Of a stretch of 46,553 nt of DNA, positions 19,001 to 26,548 are shown one piece after another. How positions within the stretch are numbered: position 1 is the stretch's first letter; the number at the start of each line of letters is the position of its first letter. A model generated the notes under the pieces. The model saw nothing but the letters and a program-made list of their open reading frames with translations, ran no database searches and had not been told where the DNA came from. Location of the stretch: assembly GCF_902491285.1 (NCBI RefSeq), contig NZ_CABUHK010000044.1, forward strand, positions 1 to 46,553, given 5' to 3'. The DNA is from an uncultured Bacteroides sp. GTDB lineage: Bacteria > Bacteroidota > Bacteroidia > Bacteroidales > Bacteroidaceae. A program made the translations under genes and the position numbers.

Positions 19001-20107
19001 ATGATCATCGGAGTACCCAAAGAAATCAAGAACAATGAGAACCGCGTAGGGATGACGCCTTCCGGAGTAGCCGAAGTGGTGAAACAAGGACATCAAGTAT
19101 ATATCCAGCATACAGCAGGAATAAACAGCGGTTTTCCGGATGAAGCGTATCAAGCTGTCGGTGCACAGATTTTGCCAACGATAGAAGATATTTATGCCAT
19201 TGCCGACATGATCGTAAAGGTGAAAGAGCCGATAGCTCCCGAATATAAACTCATCAGGAAAGAACAGTTACTGTTCACCTACTTCCACTTTGCTTCCGAC
19301 AGAGATCTGACGCTTGCCATGCTTGCCAACAAATCAATATGCCTGGCCTACGAAACTGTAGAGAAAGCCGACCACTCATTACCCCTGCTAATACCTATGA
19401 GCGAAGTAGCCGGACGAATGTCTATTCAAGAGGGAGCCCGTTTCCTGGAGAAACCACAAGGTGGTAAGGGAATCCTTTTAGGCGGTGTTCCGGGAGTGAA
19501 ACCTGCCAAGGTCTTGATTTTAGGTGGTGGAATCGTAGGTAGCAATGCCGCACAAATGGCTGCCGGGATGGGAGCAGACGTAACTATCGCAGATATAAAT
19601 CTGGCTCGTCTGCGCTATCTGAGTGAAACATTGCCCAAGAACGTAAAGACATTGTATGCATCCGGACTAAGAATAAAGAAAGAATTGCCGGATGTCGACC
19701 TGGTTATCGGTTCTGTGCTGATACCCGGCGATAAAGCACCGCATCTGATTACAAAAGAAATGCTTTCAATCATGCAACCCGGTACGGTATTGGTGGACGT
19801 AGCAATCGATCAGGGAGGATGTTTTGAGACATCACATCCGACAACCCACAGTGAACCGACTTATGTTATAGACAATATCGTTCACTATGCGGTAGCCAAT
19901 ATCCCGGGAGCTGTTCCTTACACTTCTACCTTGGCACTGACCAACGCTACCCTGCCCTATGTTATCGCTCTAGCAAACAAGGGCTGGAAAAAAGCTTGCA
20001 AAGATGATCCGGCACTGGCACTCGGATTAAATATAATAGAAGGAAAAATCGTTTATAAAGCTGTGGCCGACGTATTTGGCTTGAAATACGAACCTGTCAG
20101 CCTATAA
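19001..20107 (+). CDS. ald: Alanine dehydrogenase
   Basis: NAD-dependent alanine dehydrogenase, 368 aa, which interconverts L-alanine and pyruvate plus ammonia in the cytoplasm. It starts with the family N-terminus MIIGVPKEIKNNENRVGMTP. Catalytic-region residues appear in VKVKEP and LLFTYFHFAS, and the Rossmann fingerprint is LILGGGIVGSNAAQMAAGMG with the acidic TIADIN that selects NAD. The C-terminal half has PGAVPYTSTLALTNATLPY. Length is normal. No obvious promoter is seen between the WG gene's hairpin and this start. Confidence 0.96.
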   Translation: MIIGVPKEIKNNENRVGMTPSGVAEVVKQGHQVYIQHTAGINSGFPDEAYQAVGAQILPTIEDIYAIADMIVKVKEPIAPEYKLIRKEQLLFTYFHFASDRDLTLAMLANKSICLAYETVEKADHSLPLLIPMSEVAGRMSIQEGARFLEKPQGGKGILLGGVPGVKPAKVLILGGGIVGSNAAQMAAGMGADVTIADINLARLRYLSETLPKNVKTLYASGLRIKKELPDVDLVIGSVLIPGDKAPHLITKEMLSIMQPGTVLVDVAIDQGGCFETSHPTTHSEPTYVIDNIVHYAVANIPGAVPYTSTLALTNATLPYVIALANKGWKKACKDDPALALGLNIIEGKIVYKAVADVFGLKYEPVSL

Positions 20108-20119
20108 TAAATGGGAATT

Positions 20120-20207
20120 TTTTAGGCACGGATTACACGGATTACGCTGTTGCTTTATGCAATCATATTTCTAAAAGCCGTGAAATCCGTGTAATCCGTG
20201 CCTAAAA
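20120..20207. repeat. Long inverted repeat, copy 1 of a dispersed element
   Basis: A 24-bp perfect inverted repeat (20120-20143 with 20184-20207) surrounds a 40-base loop. Each arm contains a tandem of the 9-mer CACGGATTA. It lies between the convergent ends of ald and the flavin oxidoreductase. A related copy is at 24561-24632. Both copies lie just past the stop of a minus-strand gene, and both are followed by CCTAAAAT and a CATGG-AAACTT-like flank, which suggests a defined element rather than chance. Confidence 0.85.
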
Positions 20208-20235
20208 TGACAACATCCCGCATGGAAACTTTGCT

Positions 20236-20250
20236 GGGGCGCCACGCCCC
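20236..20250. terminator. Short GC-rich hairpin beside repeat copy 1
   Basis: GGGGCG-CCA-CGCCCC is a very stable 6-bp stem with a 3-base loop, 11 bases past the stop of the minus-strand flavin oxidoreductase. It has no T run and may protect or end that transcript. Confidence 0.45.
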
Positions 20251-20261
20251 TAAATTATCAT

Positions 20262-21206
20262 TTATCTTTCAAAGAAATATTTCTTCTCCGCCGCTTGCTG
20301 ATAAGATTCAATCAATTCGCCCATCACCTCCGTCACCGATTGCCGACGGGATATTATTGCCGAAACCTGCCCTATTTCCAGCTCACCTTCCTCCAAGTCA
20401 CCTTCAAACATCCCTTTCTTTGCTCGTCCTTTTCCCAGCAGAGTTCGTAATTCTTCAGCAGAGGCACCACTGTCTTCCGCTTTTTCCACAGCATACCGAA
20501 AATCATTCTTCACCAGACGTGTCGGAGCCAGTTTCTTCAATAACAACTTAGTATCCCCCTCGCCAAGACTCAGGCAATAATCCTTAAACACCGGACTTGC
20601 AGAGCTCTCTTCGGTCAAGGCGAAACGAGTACCTATCTGCACTCCCTCAGCCCCCAATACCATAGCAGCTAATATCCCTTCTCCCGTACCAATACCGCCA
20701 GCAGCTATCAAAGGCAAGGTCGTAGCCTCACGCACAGCAGGAATCAGACAGAAAGTAGTTGTTTCCTCACGACCATTGTGACCACCGGCCTCAACCCCCT
20801 CAGCCACCACGGCATCCACTCCCGCCTCCTCACATTTCACTGCAAAACGAGAGGAAGAAACCACATGAACAACCGTTATTCCACGTTCTTTCAACCATCC
20901 TGTCCATGTTTTCGGATTTCCGGCAGAAGTAAAAACAACCTTCACTCCTTCTTCCACCACAATATTCATTATCTCTTCTATCTGAGGATACATCAAAGGA
21001 ATATTCACGCCAAAAGGAAGTTCCGTAGCCGCACGGCATTTACGAATATGTTCGCGCAAAGTTTCGGGATGCATGGAACCCGCACCAATCAGACCTAAGC
21101 CACCCGCATTACTCACTGCGGAAGCCAGCCGCCAACCGCTACACCATACCATTCCACCTTGAATTATAGGATACTGTATTCCTAGCAGAGAAGTTATTCT
21201 ATTCAT
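20262..21206 (-). CDS. Nitronate monooxygenase/FabK-like FMN oxidoreductase
   Basis: 314-aa TIM-barrel flavoprotein of the nitronate monooxygenase/enoyl-ACP reductase II family. Seen: IQYPIIQGGMVW at the N-terminus, EGVEAGGHNG (the His-containing FMN/catalytic loop, about 140-150), LIAAGGIGTGEG (phosphate-binding) and VQIGTRFALTEES. Family members either oxidise nitronates or reduce enoyl-ACP, and motifs seen here do not separate the two. A minus-strand TATATTTG box (21295-21288) may be its promoter. It is monocistronic and faces ald. Confidence 0.85.
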   Translation of the reverse strand: MNRITSLLGIQYPIIQGGMVWCSGWRLASAVSNAGGLGLIGAGSMHPETLREHIRKCRAATELPFGVNIPLMYPQIEEIMNIVVEEGVKVVFTSAGNPKTWTGWLKERGITVVHVVSSSRFAVKCEEAGVDAVVAEGVEAGGHNGREETTTFCLIPAVREATTLPLIAAGGIGTGEGILAAMVLGAEGVQIGTRFALTEESSASPVFKDYCLSLGEGDTKLLLKKLAPTRLVKNDFRYAVEKAEDSGASAEELRTLLGKGRAKKGMFEGDLEEGELEIGQVSAIISRRQSVTEVMGELIESYQQAAEKKYFFER

Positions 21207-21370
21207 AATTAATAATTTATCAATGCGCTAATAATCTCATCCCCATAAGAAACCGGGTTATCACTAATGCGCTAATACAACAATATACAAATATATAAAT
21301 TATTCAATTACAAACACTCTCCAGTCAGTATATTGTCGTATCGCAACATTAGTACATATATATAACGCCC

Positions 21371-22099
21371 TTAACGGGCAATCTGTTCGATTGGTTTATT
21401 TATCAATACAGTCGTCGAGTCTCCATAAGTCCGCAGAACCTCCAAGGTACGGGCACGATTATCTCTCCCTGTCTTATTCCAAAATTCTTTCGTAAAAACA
21501 GCCATCAGATCAAGTCCGCCGATAGTTCCGCCATTGATATACCCCCCACTACCTCCAAATAAAGGAATAGGGCTGTCCATCACCACCGAATTCACCATCA
21601 TCCCATTGGCGCGTTCGCTCAACTGCCGGAAACGTACCCCGCTTGCCTGTATCTCATCCAAAGACTTGCGCATTCCCTTTGCCATCGGATTACGCGCCCA
21701 GTTGGAGTATGATCTCTGATGCCGCAGTTCATAGAAAGGATCTCCCCGCCAGGTATTCTTATCCACCCTAATCTTCTTCTGATAGACAGGATCCCAATTA
21801 AAACGGGTATTTGCCTTATACGGCATCAGGCTCAGCACCACTTTCGGTTTAGGTAATGCTTCGGGCAGCGATTCGTCAGGCAGCATCCACTTCTTCTCCT
21901 CCGACATCCGGGGACTTCCTACCGCGCCACCGAAATCAATCGACTTCACAGCATCCATATTTAAATGCAACTCCTGGTCGCTATCCAGCAACTTCTTCAG
22001 ATGCAATGAATCTTGCGCCGTCCATACTTGCGAATATGCAAATAAAGTCATCAGACACAATACCATAGTTGCCCAAAAACGTTTCATCAATCTATTCAT
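21371..22099 (-). CDS. Exported protein of unknown function, end of the ECF cluster
   Basis: 242-aa exported protein with signal peptide MNRLMKRFWATMVLCLMTLFAYS and then QVWTAQDSLHLKKLLDS. I do not recognise a named domain with certainty; it resembles the small DUF4858-type Bacteroides exported proteins. The C-terminal part has a Gly-rich GGSGGYINGGTIGGLDLM stretch. Either Met1 or Met5 could be the start. It is the last of four minus-strand genes that begin with an ECF sigma factor, though 185 bases separate it from the gene before, so co-transcription is less certain. Confidence 0.7.
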   Translation of the reverse strand: MNRLMKRFWATMVLCLMTLFAYSQVWTAQDSLHLKKLLDSDQELHLNMDAVKSIDFGGAVGSPRMSEEKKWMLPDESLPEALPKPKVVLSLMPYKANTRFNWDPVYQKKIRVDKNTWRGDPFYELRHQRSYSNWARNPMAKGMRKSLDEIQASGVRFRQLSERANGMMVNSVVMDSPIPLFGGSGGYINGGTIGGLDLMAVFTKEFWNKTGRDNRARTLEVLRTYGDSTTVLINKPIEQIAR

Positions 22100-22284
22100 T
22101 CTCTTTACTCTTTCATTACCTAATACCTTTCAAACGCTTCATACATACCTGCACACAACCCGATTTTCAGCAGTCCATTGAGCGTAGCAAGCCCCTGTCA
22201 GCAGTAAAAAGACTACTGATACAAACAAACGTTCCCACATGAATGTTCCCTATTTTTTATTCCGAACGCAATTCCTTTTTAGTG

Positions 22285-22815
22285 TCACCACCAACGATAG
22301 CCCGATCCGCAAAGCGGTTCGTCATAACACGGGTCAATCGTCCACCGGGTCTTCGGATATTGCCGTTCTTCCCACCAGCTACGATAGCAGGCGGCTGCAT
22401 CAAGCACTTCCTCGTCAGTCAGAAAATAGATTGCTTCATAATTTTCAGCATTCGCCAACACCATTTTGCAACCCATTGACGGCGGTGTGCCCTGACGGAT
22501 ATATTCAATCACCCAAAGCATACATTCCCCCAAACGGATCTTACCGTTGTTCGTATTATAAACCGACGGAAAAGAAGGGATAATAGTCAAATCTTCCGCA
22601 TATTTCAAAAGTTCGGGAATATCCTCTTCCATGAAATGAGGAACTTCCACCACTCCTTTATCATTCTTCATCTTATACGTGCCCGACTTCAATTGCTTCA
22701 CAAAAAGAGCAACATCGGGATTGTTGTAATCCATTTCCTCGCTGTTGCATCCACTGAAAGATACAATCAGGCAAAGCGCCATCCACAGCATTACAAGTGT
22801 TTTTTTCATTTTCAT
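22285..22815 (-). CDS. Small lipoprotein, DUF4943-like
   Basis: About 176-aa lipoprotein starting MKMKKTLVMLWMALCLIVSF with a lipobox ending at SGC (Cys near 23). The frame is open a further 10 codons upstream, but the start at 22815 (or 22809) gives the proper signal and places the gene six bases after the stop of the barrel-fusion gene. The body contains KMVLANAENYEAIYFLTDEE and ends in GYRWW. Function is unknown; it resembles the Bacteroides DUF4943 family. Tight coupling to the sigma factor and barrel fusion points to a role in envelope sensing or the stress output of that sigma factor. Confidence 0.75.
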   Translation of the reverse strand: MKMKKTLVMLWMALCLIVSFSGCNSEEMDYNNPDVALFVKQLKSGTYKMKNDKGVVEVPHFMEEDIPELLKYAEDLTIIPSFPSVYNTNNGKIRLGECMLWVIEYIRQGTPPSMGCKMVLANAENYEAIYFLTDEEVLDAAACYRSWWEERQYPKTRWTIDPCYDEPLCGSGYRWW

Positions 22816-22820
22816 AAGGA

Positions 22821-23870
22821 TTAATACGTCATGCGAAGTCCGCAAAGTAAATTAAAATTAGTCGGCCGTTTCGTTCGTACCGTAGCCAATTTCGAATCTG
22901 TCTTGAAATGATGCGAAACTCCGGGTTCGGCAAAAACAGCAAGTCGGTCATTAATCTTATAATTGATTCCAATGCCGGCAGTCACTGCCAGTTGGACAGG
23001 TTCTTCCTTGAAACTATTGTCCGGTGCACCGGCGACACATTTATCCGCTATTCCGCCTACGGTAGCGTAAAGGTCAACTTTCTTTGTATCCATCAGCGTC
23101 ACATTTACCCGGACAGGAATACCCAAGTAATGCAAATGCTGTCCTGCCGAACGAAGGTTCGAGTAAAGCAATCCGGTTTCTATCCCCAGAAAATCGTTCA
23201 GTTTCCGCTCTACTGTCACCCCTGCGGAAATTGGCATTTTATAAGTACCGTTATCTGCCGGAAGCGCCATACCGACCCGGGCTTTCATCGCCCAACGATG
23301 TTTCTTCACAGTTTTTTCGGGAATAACAGGCGAACTTGCAGTTTCTTCCTGTACGGCAGATGATTCCGTATTGGCATTTGCAGCCTGCCAAAATCCATTG
23401 TAACCCGGATTGCCATAACGGTTGCCATTGCCTGTGGTGGTAGTCGACGAGAACGAGAAAGACATAGAGAAAGTAATGGAAAGTGAATCCTCTTCCTCTA
23501 CACATTGCGACAACATACCGAATGATTTAGGAGCCGGCTTCGGCAAAACCGGTTCTACCGGCAACGGCAACTGATTGACACGTATCCCGTCTCCATCCAT
23601 CTGCCCGCCATTCGTCACGGCTATCTTCGTAAATGCCTCTTCCATCTCTTCCTTGGGAGAGAAATACAGGAAGGTAGCCGATGAAGCCGCCAAGACGAGC
23701 AACACAGATGCCGCAGCCGCCACACGGAAGAGCAGTATCCGACGGCGATGTTGGCAAGCCACAGGAATATCCTGCGAGAGCTCTTCCCAAAAGCCATCCC
23801 GGACACTCATCCCCGCATCAGCGAGACGTGTGCGAAACAGATCGGTTATTTCATCATTTTCTTTCTTCAT
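22821..23870 (-). CDS. Anti-sigma-like membrane protein with outer-membrane-type barrel domain
   Basis: 349 aa. The N-terminal ~43 residues are soluble and charged (MKKENDEITDLFRTRLADAG), then one hydrophobic helix (about 44-69), a Pro-rich and Ser/Thr-rich linker (about 90-185) and a C-terminal beta-barrel-like domain (about 190-349; GIETGLLYSNLRSAGQ, LAVFAEPGVSHHF, ending LLCGLRMTY). The start overlaps the end of the ECF sigma gene by 17 bases, the usual place for its antagonist. A single inner-membrane helix followed by a barrel-type domain is odd: the protein either spans the envelope or the C-terminal domain is a periplasmic beta structure. It lacks an obvious zinc anti-sigma motif. The role as sigma antagonist is inferred from position. 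Confidence 0.8.
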   Translation of the reverse strand: MKKENDEITDLFRTRLADAGMSVRDGFWEELSQDIPVACQHRRRILLFRVAAAASVLLVLAASSATFLYFSPKEEMEEAFTKIAVTNGGQMDGDGIRVNQLPLPVEPVLPKPAPKSFGMLSQCVEEEDSLSITFSMSFSFSSTTTTGNGNRYGNPGYNGFWQAANANTESSAVQEETASSPVIPEKTVKKHRWAMKARVGMALPADNGTYKMPISAGVTVERKLNDFLGIETGLLYSNLRSAGQHLHYLGIPVRVNVTLMDTKKVDLYATVGGIADKCVAGAPDNSFKEEPVQLAVTAGIGINYKINDRLAVFAEPGVSHHFKTDSKLATVRTKRPTNFNLLCGLRMTY

Positions 23871-24405
23871 GGTTCCTATACTCTTTAATTCTTTTTGCTA
23901 ACAAATACTTGGCGCGATGCAACTGCGAAGTAGACGAATGCTCTTTGATATGGAGCATCTTAGCTATCTCCTTGTGCGACTTTTCTTCAAACACATAAAG
24001 GTTGAAAACGGTTCGGCAACCATCCGGCAATTCGGCTATAAAAACCATTAACCGCTCCTCGGAGATTCCAGCCCCTCCTCCCGAATCCGATATATCGGGT
24101 ATATCGGGAAGTTGCTCTTCATGCACTACCAACTGACTGATTCGTTTCTCCCGTCTCAGATAATCGAGCGACTGAGTGACCATCACCCGGGTTATCCATG
24201 TGCAGAGCGACGATTCGCCCCGGAAGGAGAAGTTGGTAAAAATCTTGATGAAACCGTCATGCAGTACATCATGCGCCGCATCCATATCGCCCGTATAGCG
24301 GAAACAAACCGCCAGCATTTGTTTGGAATAGAGGGTGTAAAGTTCCTTTCGGGCTGAATCCTTTCCTGCCCGACAGCCCTTTACCAGTTCTATTTCGTTT
24401 TCCAA
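23854..24405 (-). CDS. ECF-type RNA polymerase sigma factor
   Basis: 183-aa sigma-70-family factor of the extracytoplasmic type with region 2 (LYSKQMLAVCFRYTGDMDAAHDVLHDGFIKIF) and region 4 (LPDGCRTVFNLYVFEEKSHKEIAKML) joined by a Gly-rich linker (SDSGGGAG). It heads a minus-strand cluster: a membrane/barrel protein that overlaps its 3' end, a DUF4943-like lipoprotein and a DUF4858-like exported protein. It probably turns on its own cluster in answer to an envelope signal. No standard TAnnTTTG box was seen in front, which would fit self-recognition of a different promoter. Confidence 0.92.
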   Translation of the reverse strand: MENEIELVKGCRAGKDSARKELYTLYSKQMLAVCFRYTGDMDAAHDVLHDGFIKIFTNFSFRGESSLCTWITRVMVTQSLDYLRREKRISQLVVHEEQLPDIPDISDSGGGAGISEERLMVFIAELPDGCRTVFNLYVFEEKSHKEIAKMLHIKEHSSTSQLHRAKYLLAKRIKEYRNHEERK

Positions 24406-24560
24406 GTCAATTACCTTTTTTAAAATCGAACGTATGTCTGCGCCGTTTTACCCTTTAGACGCAAAAGTTTGAGGAATGCTGCAACAGAAAATGTTAAAGA
24501 ATACAAATGAAATGATTTTTCTGAAGCATTTGCGAAAGACATGAGGAAATGCAAACAACC

Positions 24561-24632
24561 TTTAAGCACAGATTACGCGGATTACACAGTTTTTATTCTT
24601 GTCCGTGCAATCCGCGTAATCCGCGCCTAAAA
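24561..24632. repeat. Long inverted repeat, copy 2 of the dispersed element
   Basis: Imperfect inverted repeat of about 27 bp per arm (24561-24587 with 24603-24632), loop of roughly 15 bases. The arms contain GATTACGCGGATTAC and its complement with several compensating or G-T-tolerated changes compared with copy 1 (20120-20207). It lies 30 bases past the stop of nadC, in a 256-base gap before the sigma gene's upstream region. Confidence 0.8.
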
Positions 24633-24661
24633 TATTTTCATGGCAAACTTCTCTCTTCCGC

Positions 24662-25510
24662 TCAACATGCCTTGAAGCTCATATCCAGTCCTTTCACTGA
24701 ATGAGTCAGAGCACCCACAGAGATGAAGTCCACGCCACATTCGGCATAGTCACGAAGAGTATCAAAGGTGATGCCGCCCGAAGATTCGGTTTCGTATTTG
24801 CCGGCTACCATCTCTACTGCCTTTTTCGTCATTTCGGGAGTGAAGTTATCAAACATGATACGGTCTACCCCACCAAGATCGAGCACCTGTTGCAGTTCGT
24901 CGAAGCTGCGGACTTCTATTTCTATTTTCAGGTCTTTACCTTTTTCTTTGCAATACTCTTTGGCACGGGTGATAGCCTTATCAATCCCTCCGGCAAAGTC
25001 TACATGATTGTCCTTCAAAAGAATCATGTCGAACAAGCCGATACGATGGTTTACACCGCCACCGATTTTCACTGCCATCTTTTCCAGAATACGCATACCC
25101 GGAGTTGTCTTGCGGGTATCCAAAACGCGGGTATTTGTGCCTTCCAGTTTCTTCGCATATTTGCGGGTCATCGTCGCGATACCGCTCATACGTTGCATCA
25201 CATTCAGCATCAGACGCTCGGTCTGAAGCAGCGACTGTATCTTTCCTGATACTATCATTGCCACATCGCCCGGTTTCACTTCCGTTCCGTCGTTGATAAA
25301 CACCTCGACTTTCATGGTCGGATCAAAACGGTTGAAGATTTCCTTAGCCACCTCGATACCTGCCAGCACACCGGCTTCTTTGATAAGCAATTTTGATTTT
25401 CCCATTGCCGTAGCGGGAATACATGAAAGGGTGGTATGGTCGCCATCACCTATATCTTCTGCAAAAGCAAGATCGATCAGTTTGTCGATCAGTTCTTTTT
25501 CCTTATTCAT
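24662..25510 (-). CDS. nadC: Nicotinate-nucleotide pyrophosphorylase (quinolinate phosphoribosyltransferase)
   Basis: About 282 aa. It converts quinolinate and PRPP to nicotinate mononucleotide in de novo NAD synthesis. Family motifs seen: DTRKTTPGMR, KIGGGVNHRIGLFDM and LLKDNH in the middle, and GGITFDTLRDYAECGVDFIS near the C-terminus. I choose the start at 25510 (MNKEKELIDKL); four further codons are open upstream. The start overlaps the stop of the DUF4783 gene by 8 bases, so translation is probably coupled. Repeat copy 2 follows the gene. Confidence 0.96.
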   Translation of the reverse strand: MNKEKELIDKLIDLAFAEDIGDGDHTTLSCIPATAMGKSKLLIKEAGVLAGIEVAKEIFNRFDPTMKVEVFINDGTEVKPGDVAMIVSGKIQSLLQTERLMLNVMQRMSGIATMTRKYAKKLEGTNTRVLDTRKTTPGMRILEKMAVKIGGGVNHRIGLFDMILLKDNHVDFAGGIDKAITRAKEYCKEKGKDLKIEIEVRSFDELQQVLDLGGVDRIMFDNFTPEMTKKAVEMVAGKYETESSGGITFDTLRDYAECGVDFISVGALTHSVKGLDMSFKAC

Positions 25511-25895
25511 TGATTTTGTCAATTCTTATTTGGTGTATTAAACATTTGTCCTGTACTTTCTTCAAGAAGCAATTCACACGAAAACTTCCCTTTGTAGTAG
25601 CCATCGTTCCGATAACGAAACTTGATTCGTCCCGTTTCCCTTGATGGTTCACGTTAAATCCGCTGACTTTATTCTCCGTGAAGAATTCTTGCATCACAGT
25701 CGTTGCCTTTTGCTTGTCAACGCTTGTCGAGCGACCTTGGAGCACCAGGTTTATCTTGTTCCCCATATACTTACTCAGCTCTTGTGAGCTTCCTCTTTTA
25801 AATGCCGTAACCACTCCTGCCGGTATCTCTTGCGCCATAAGCAACGAGAGGGAAAGAAGCAAAGCGGTCATTCCTACGAGCACTCGTTTTTTCAT
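25503..25895 (-). CDS. DUF4783 exported small protein
   Basis: 130-aa exported protein with signal peptide MKKRVLVGMTALLLSLSLLMAQ and a compact alpha/beta body that looks NTF2-like (VVTAFKRGSSQELSKYMGNK; FRVNCFLKKVQDKCLIHQIR). It resembles DUF4783, a Bacteroidetes family commonly found just before nadC. Function unknown. Its leader contains a 13-bp hairpin (25911-25941) and a minus-strand TACCTTTG box (25958-25951). Confidence 0.85.
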   Translation of the reverse strand: MKKRVLVGMTALLLSLSLLMAQEIPAGVVTAFKRGSSQELSKYMGNKINLVLQGRSTSVDKQKATTVMQEFFTENKVSGFNVNHQGKRDESSFVIGTMATTKGSFRVNCFLKKVQDKCLIHQIRIDKINE

Positions 25896-25910
25896 AATTA
25901 CAAGCTTTTA

Positions 25911-25941
25911 AGTTGAAGTTTAAAGGCTTAAACTTTCAACT
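25911..25941 (-). promoter_or_regulatory. Hairpin in the leader of DUF4783-nadC
   Basis: AGTTGAAGTTTAA (25911-25923) pairs with TTAAACTTTCAACT (25928-25941) with one extra base, four-base loop. It lies between the minus-strand -7 box and the DUF4783 start, so it would be transcribed. It may be an RNA hairpin affecting translation or mRNA life, or a dyad bound by a repressor. Confidence 0.55.
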
Positions 25942-25950
25942 AATGATAGG

Positions 25951-25958
25951 CAAAGGTA
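25951..25958 (-). promoter_or_regulatory. -7 box of DUF4783-nadC
   Basis: The minus strand reads TACCTTTG (TAnnTTTG), about 56 bases before the start codon. The spacer overlaps the divergent rlmH promoter. Confidence 0.55.
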
Positions 25959-25966
25959 AGCATTAA

Positions 25967-25998
25967 TTGCAGAATAACATAAAAAATGCCTATTTTTG
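25967..25998 (+). promoter_or_regulatory. Promoter of rlmH
   Basis: TTG at 25967-25969, 21 bases, then TATTTTTG at 25991-25998. It lies 24 bases before the chosen rlmH start and supports starting at 26023 rather than at the upstream in-frame ATG at 25996. Confidence 0.6.
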
Positions 25999-26022
25999 TG
26001 CATTAATCAGAAGTATAGAGAC

Positions 26023-26496
26023 ATGAAGACAACCTTGCTCGTCGTAGGACGAACCATAGAACAACACTATATCACAGCTATCAACGACTATATACAGCGT
26101 ACCAAACGCTATATCACTTTTGATATGGAAGTGATTCCCGAACTGAAAAACACGAAAAGCCTTTCGATGGAAGTACAGAAAGAAAAGGAAGGCGAGTTAA
26201 TACTGAAAGCTCTCCAACCGGGAGATGTGGTGGTGCTGCTCGATGAACACGGAAAAGAGATGCGCTCCCTTGAATTTGCCGATTACATGAAGCGGAAAAT
26301 GAATACAGTCAACAAACGGCTGGTCTTCATCATTGGGGGACCTTACGGATTCTCCGAGAAAGTGTATCAGGCATCCCATGAAAAGATTTCAATGTCGAAA
26401 ATGACTTTCTCGCATCAGATGATCCGGCTGATATTCGTGGAACAGATTTACCGGGCGATGACGATATTAAATGGGGGACCGTATCATCACGAGTAA
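26023..26496 (+). CDS. rlmH: 23S rRNA pseudouridine-1915 N3-methyltransferase
   Basis: 157-aa SPOUT methyltransferase RlmH, which methylates the pseudouridine at 1915 of 23S rRNA using S-adenosylmethionine. Seen: MKTTLLVVGRT at the start, DVVVLLDEHGKEM, the knot motif FIIGGPYGFSEKVY and the C-terminal MIRLIFVEQIYRAMTILNG and PYHHE. This start gives the family's usual ~155-aa length. The gene is monocistronic and ends at a bidirectional terminator shared with the HD-domain gene. Confidence 0.97.
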   Translation: MKTTLLVVGRTIEQHYITAINDYIQRTKRYITFDMEVIPELKNTKSLSMEVQKEKEGELILKALQPGDVVVLLDEHGKEMRSLEFADYMKRKMNTVNKRLVFIIGGPYGFSEKVYQASHEKISMSKMTFSHQMIRLIFVEQIYRAMTILNGGPYHHE

Positions 26497-26516
26497 TACT
26501 TCCCGAACAAATCAAG

Positions 26517-26548
26517 AAAGAATGGAGCACTACTCATCTCCATTCTTT
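26517..26548. terminator. Bidirectional terminator between rlmH and the HD gene
   Basis: An 11-bp perfect stem (AAAGAATGGAG at 26517-26527 with its complement at 26538-26548) with a 10-base loop, followed by TTCATTTTT on the plus strand. Its right arm lies within the last codons of the minus-strand HD gene. Confidence 0.85.

Noticed and set aside
20120..20207. Ends of an insertion sequence
   Set aside because: Only 40 bases lie between the arms, with no transposase frame and no target-site duplication seen.
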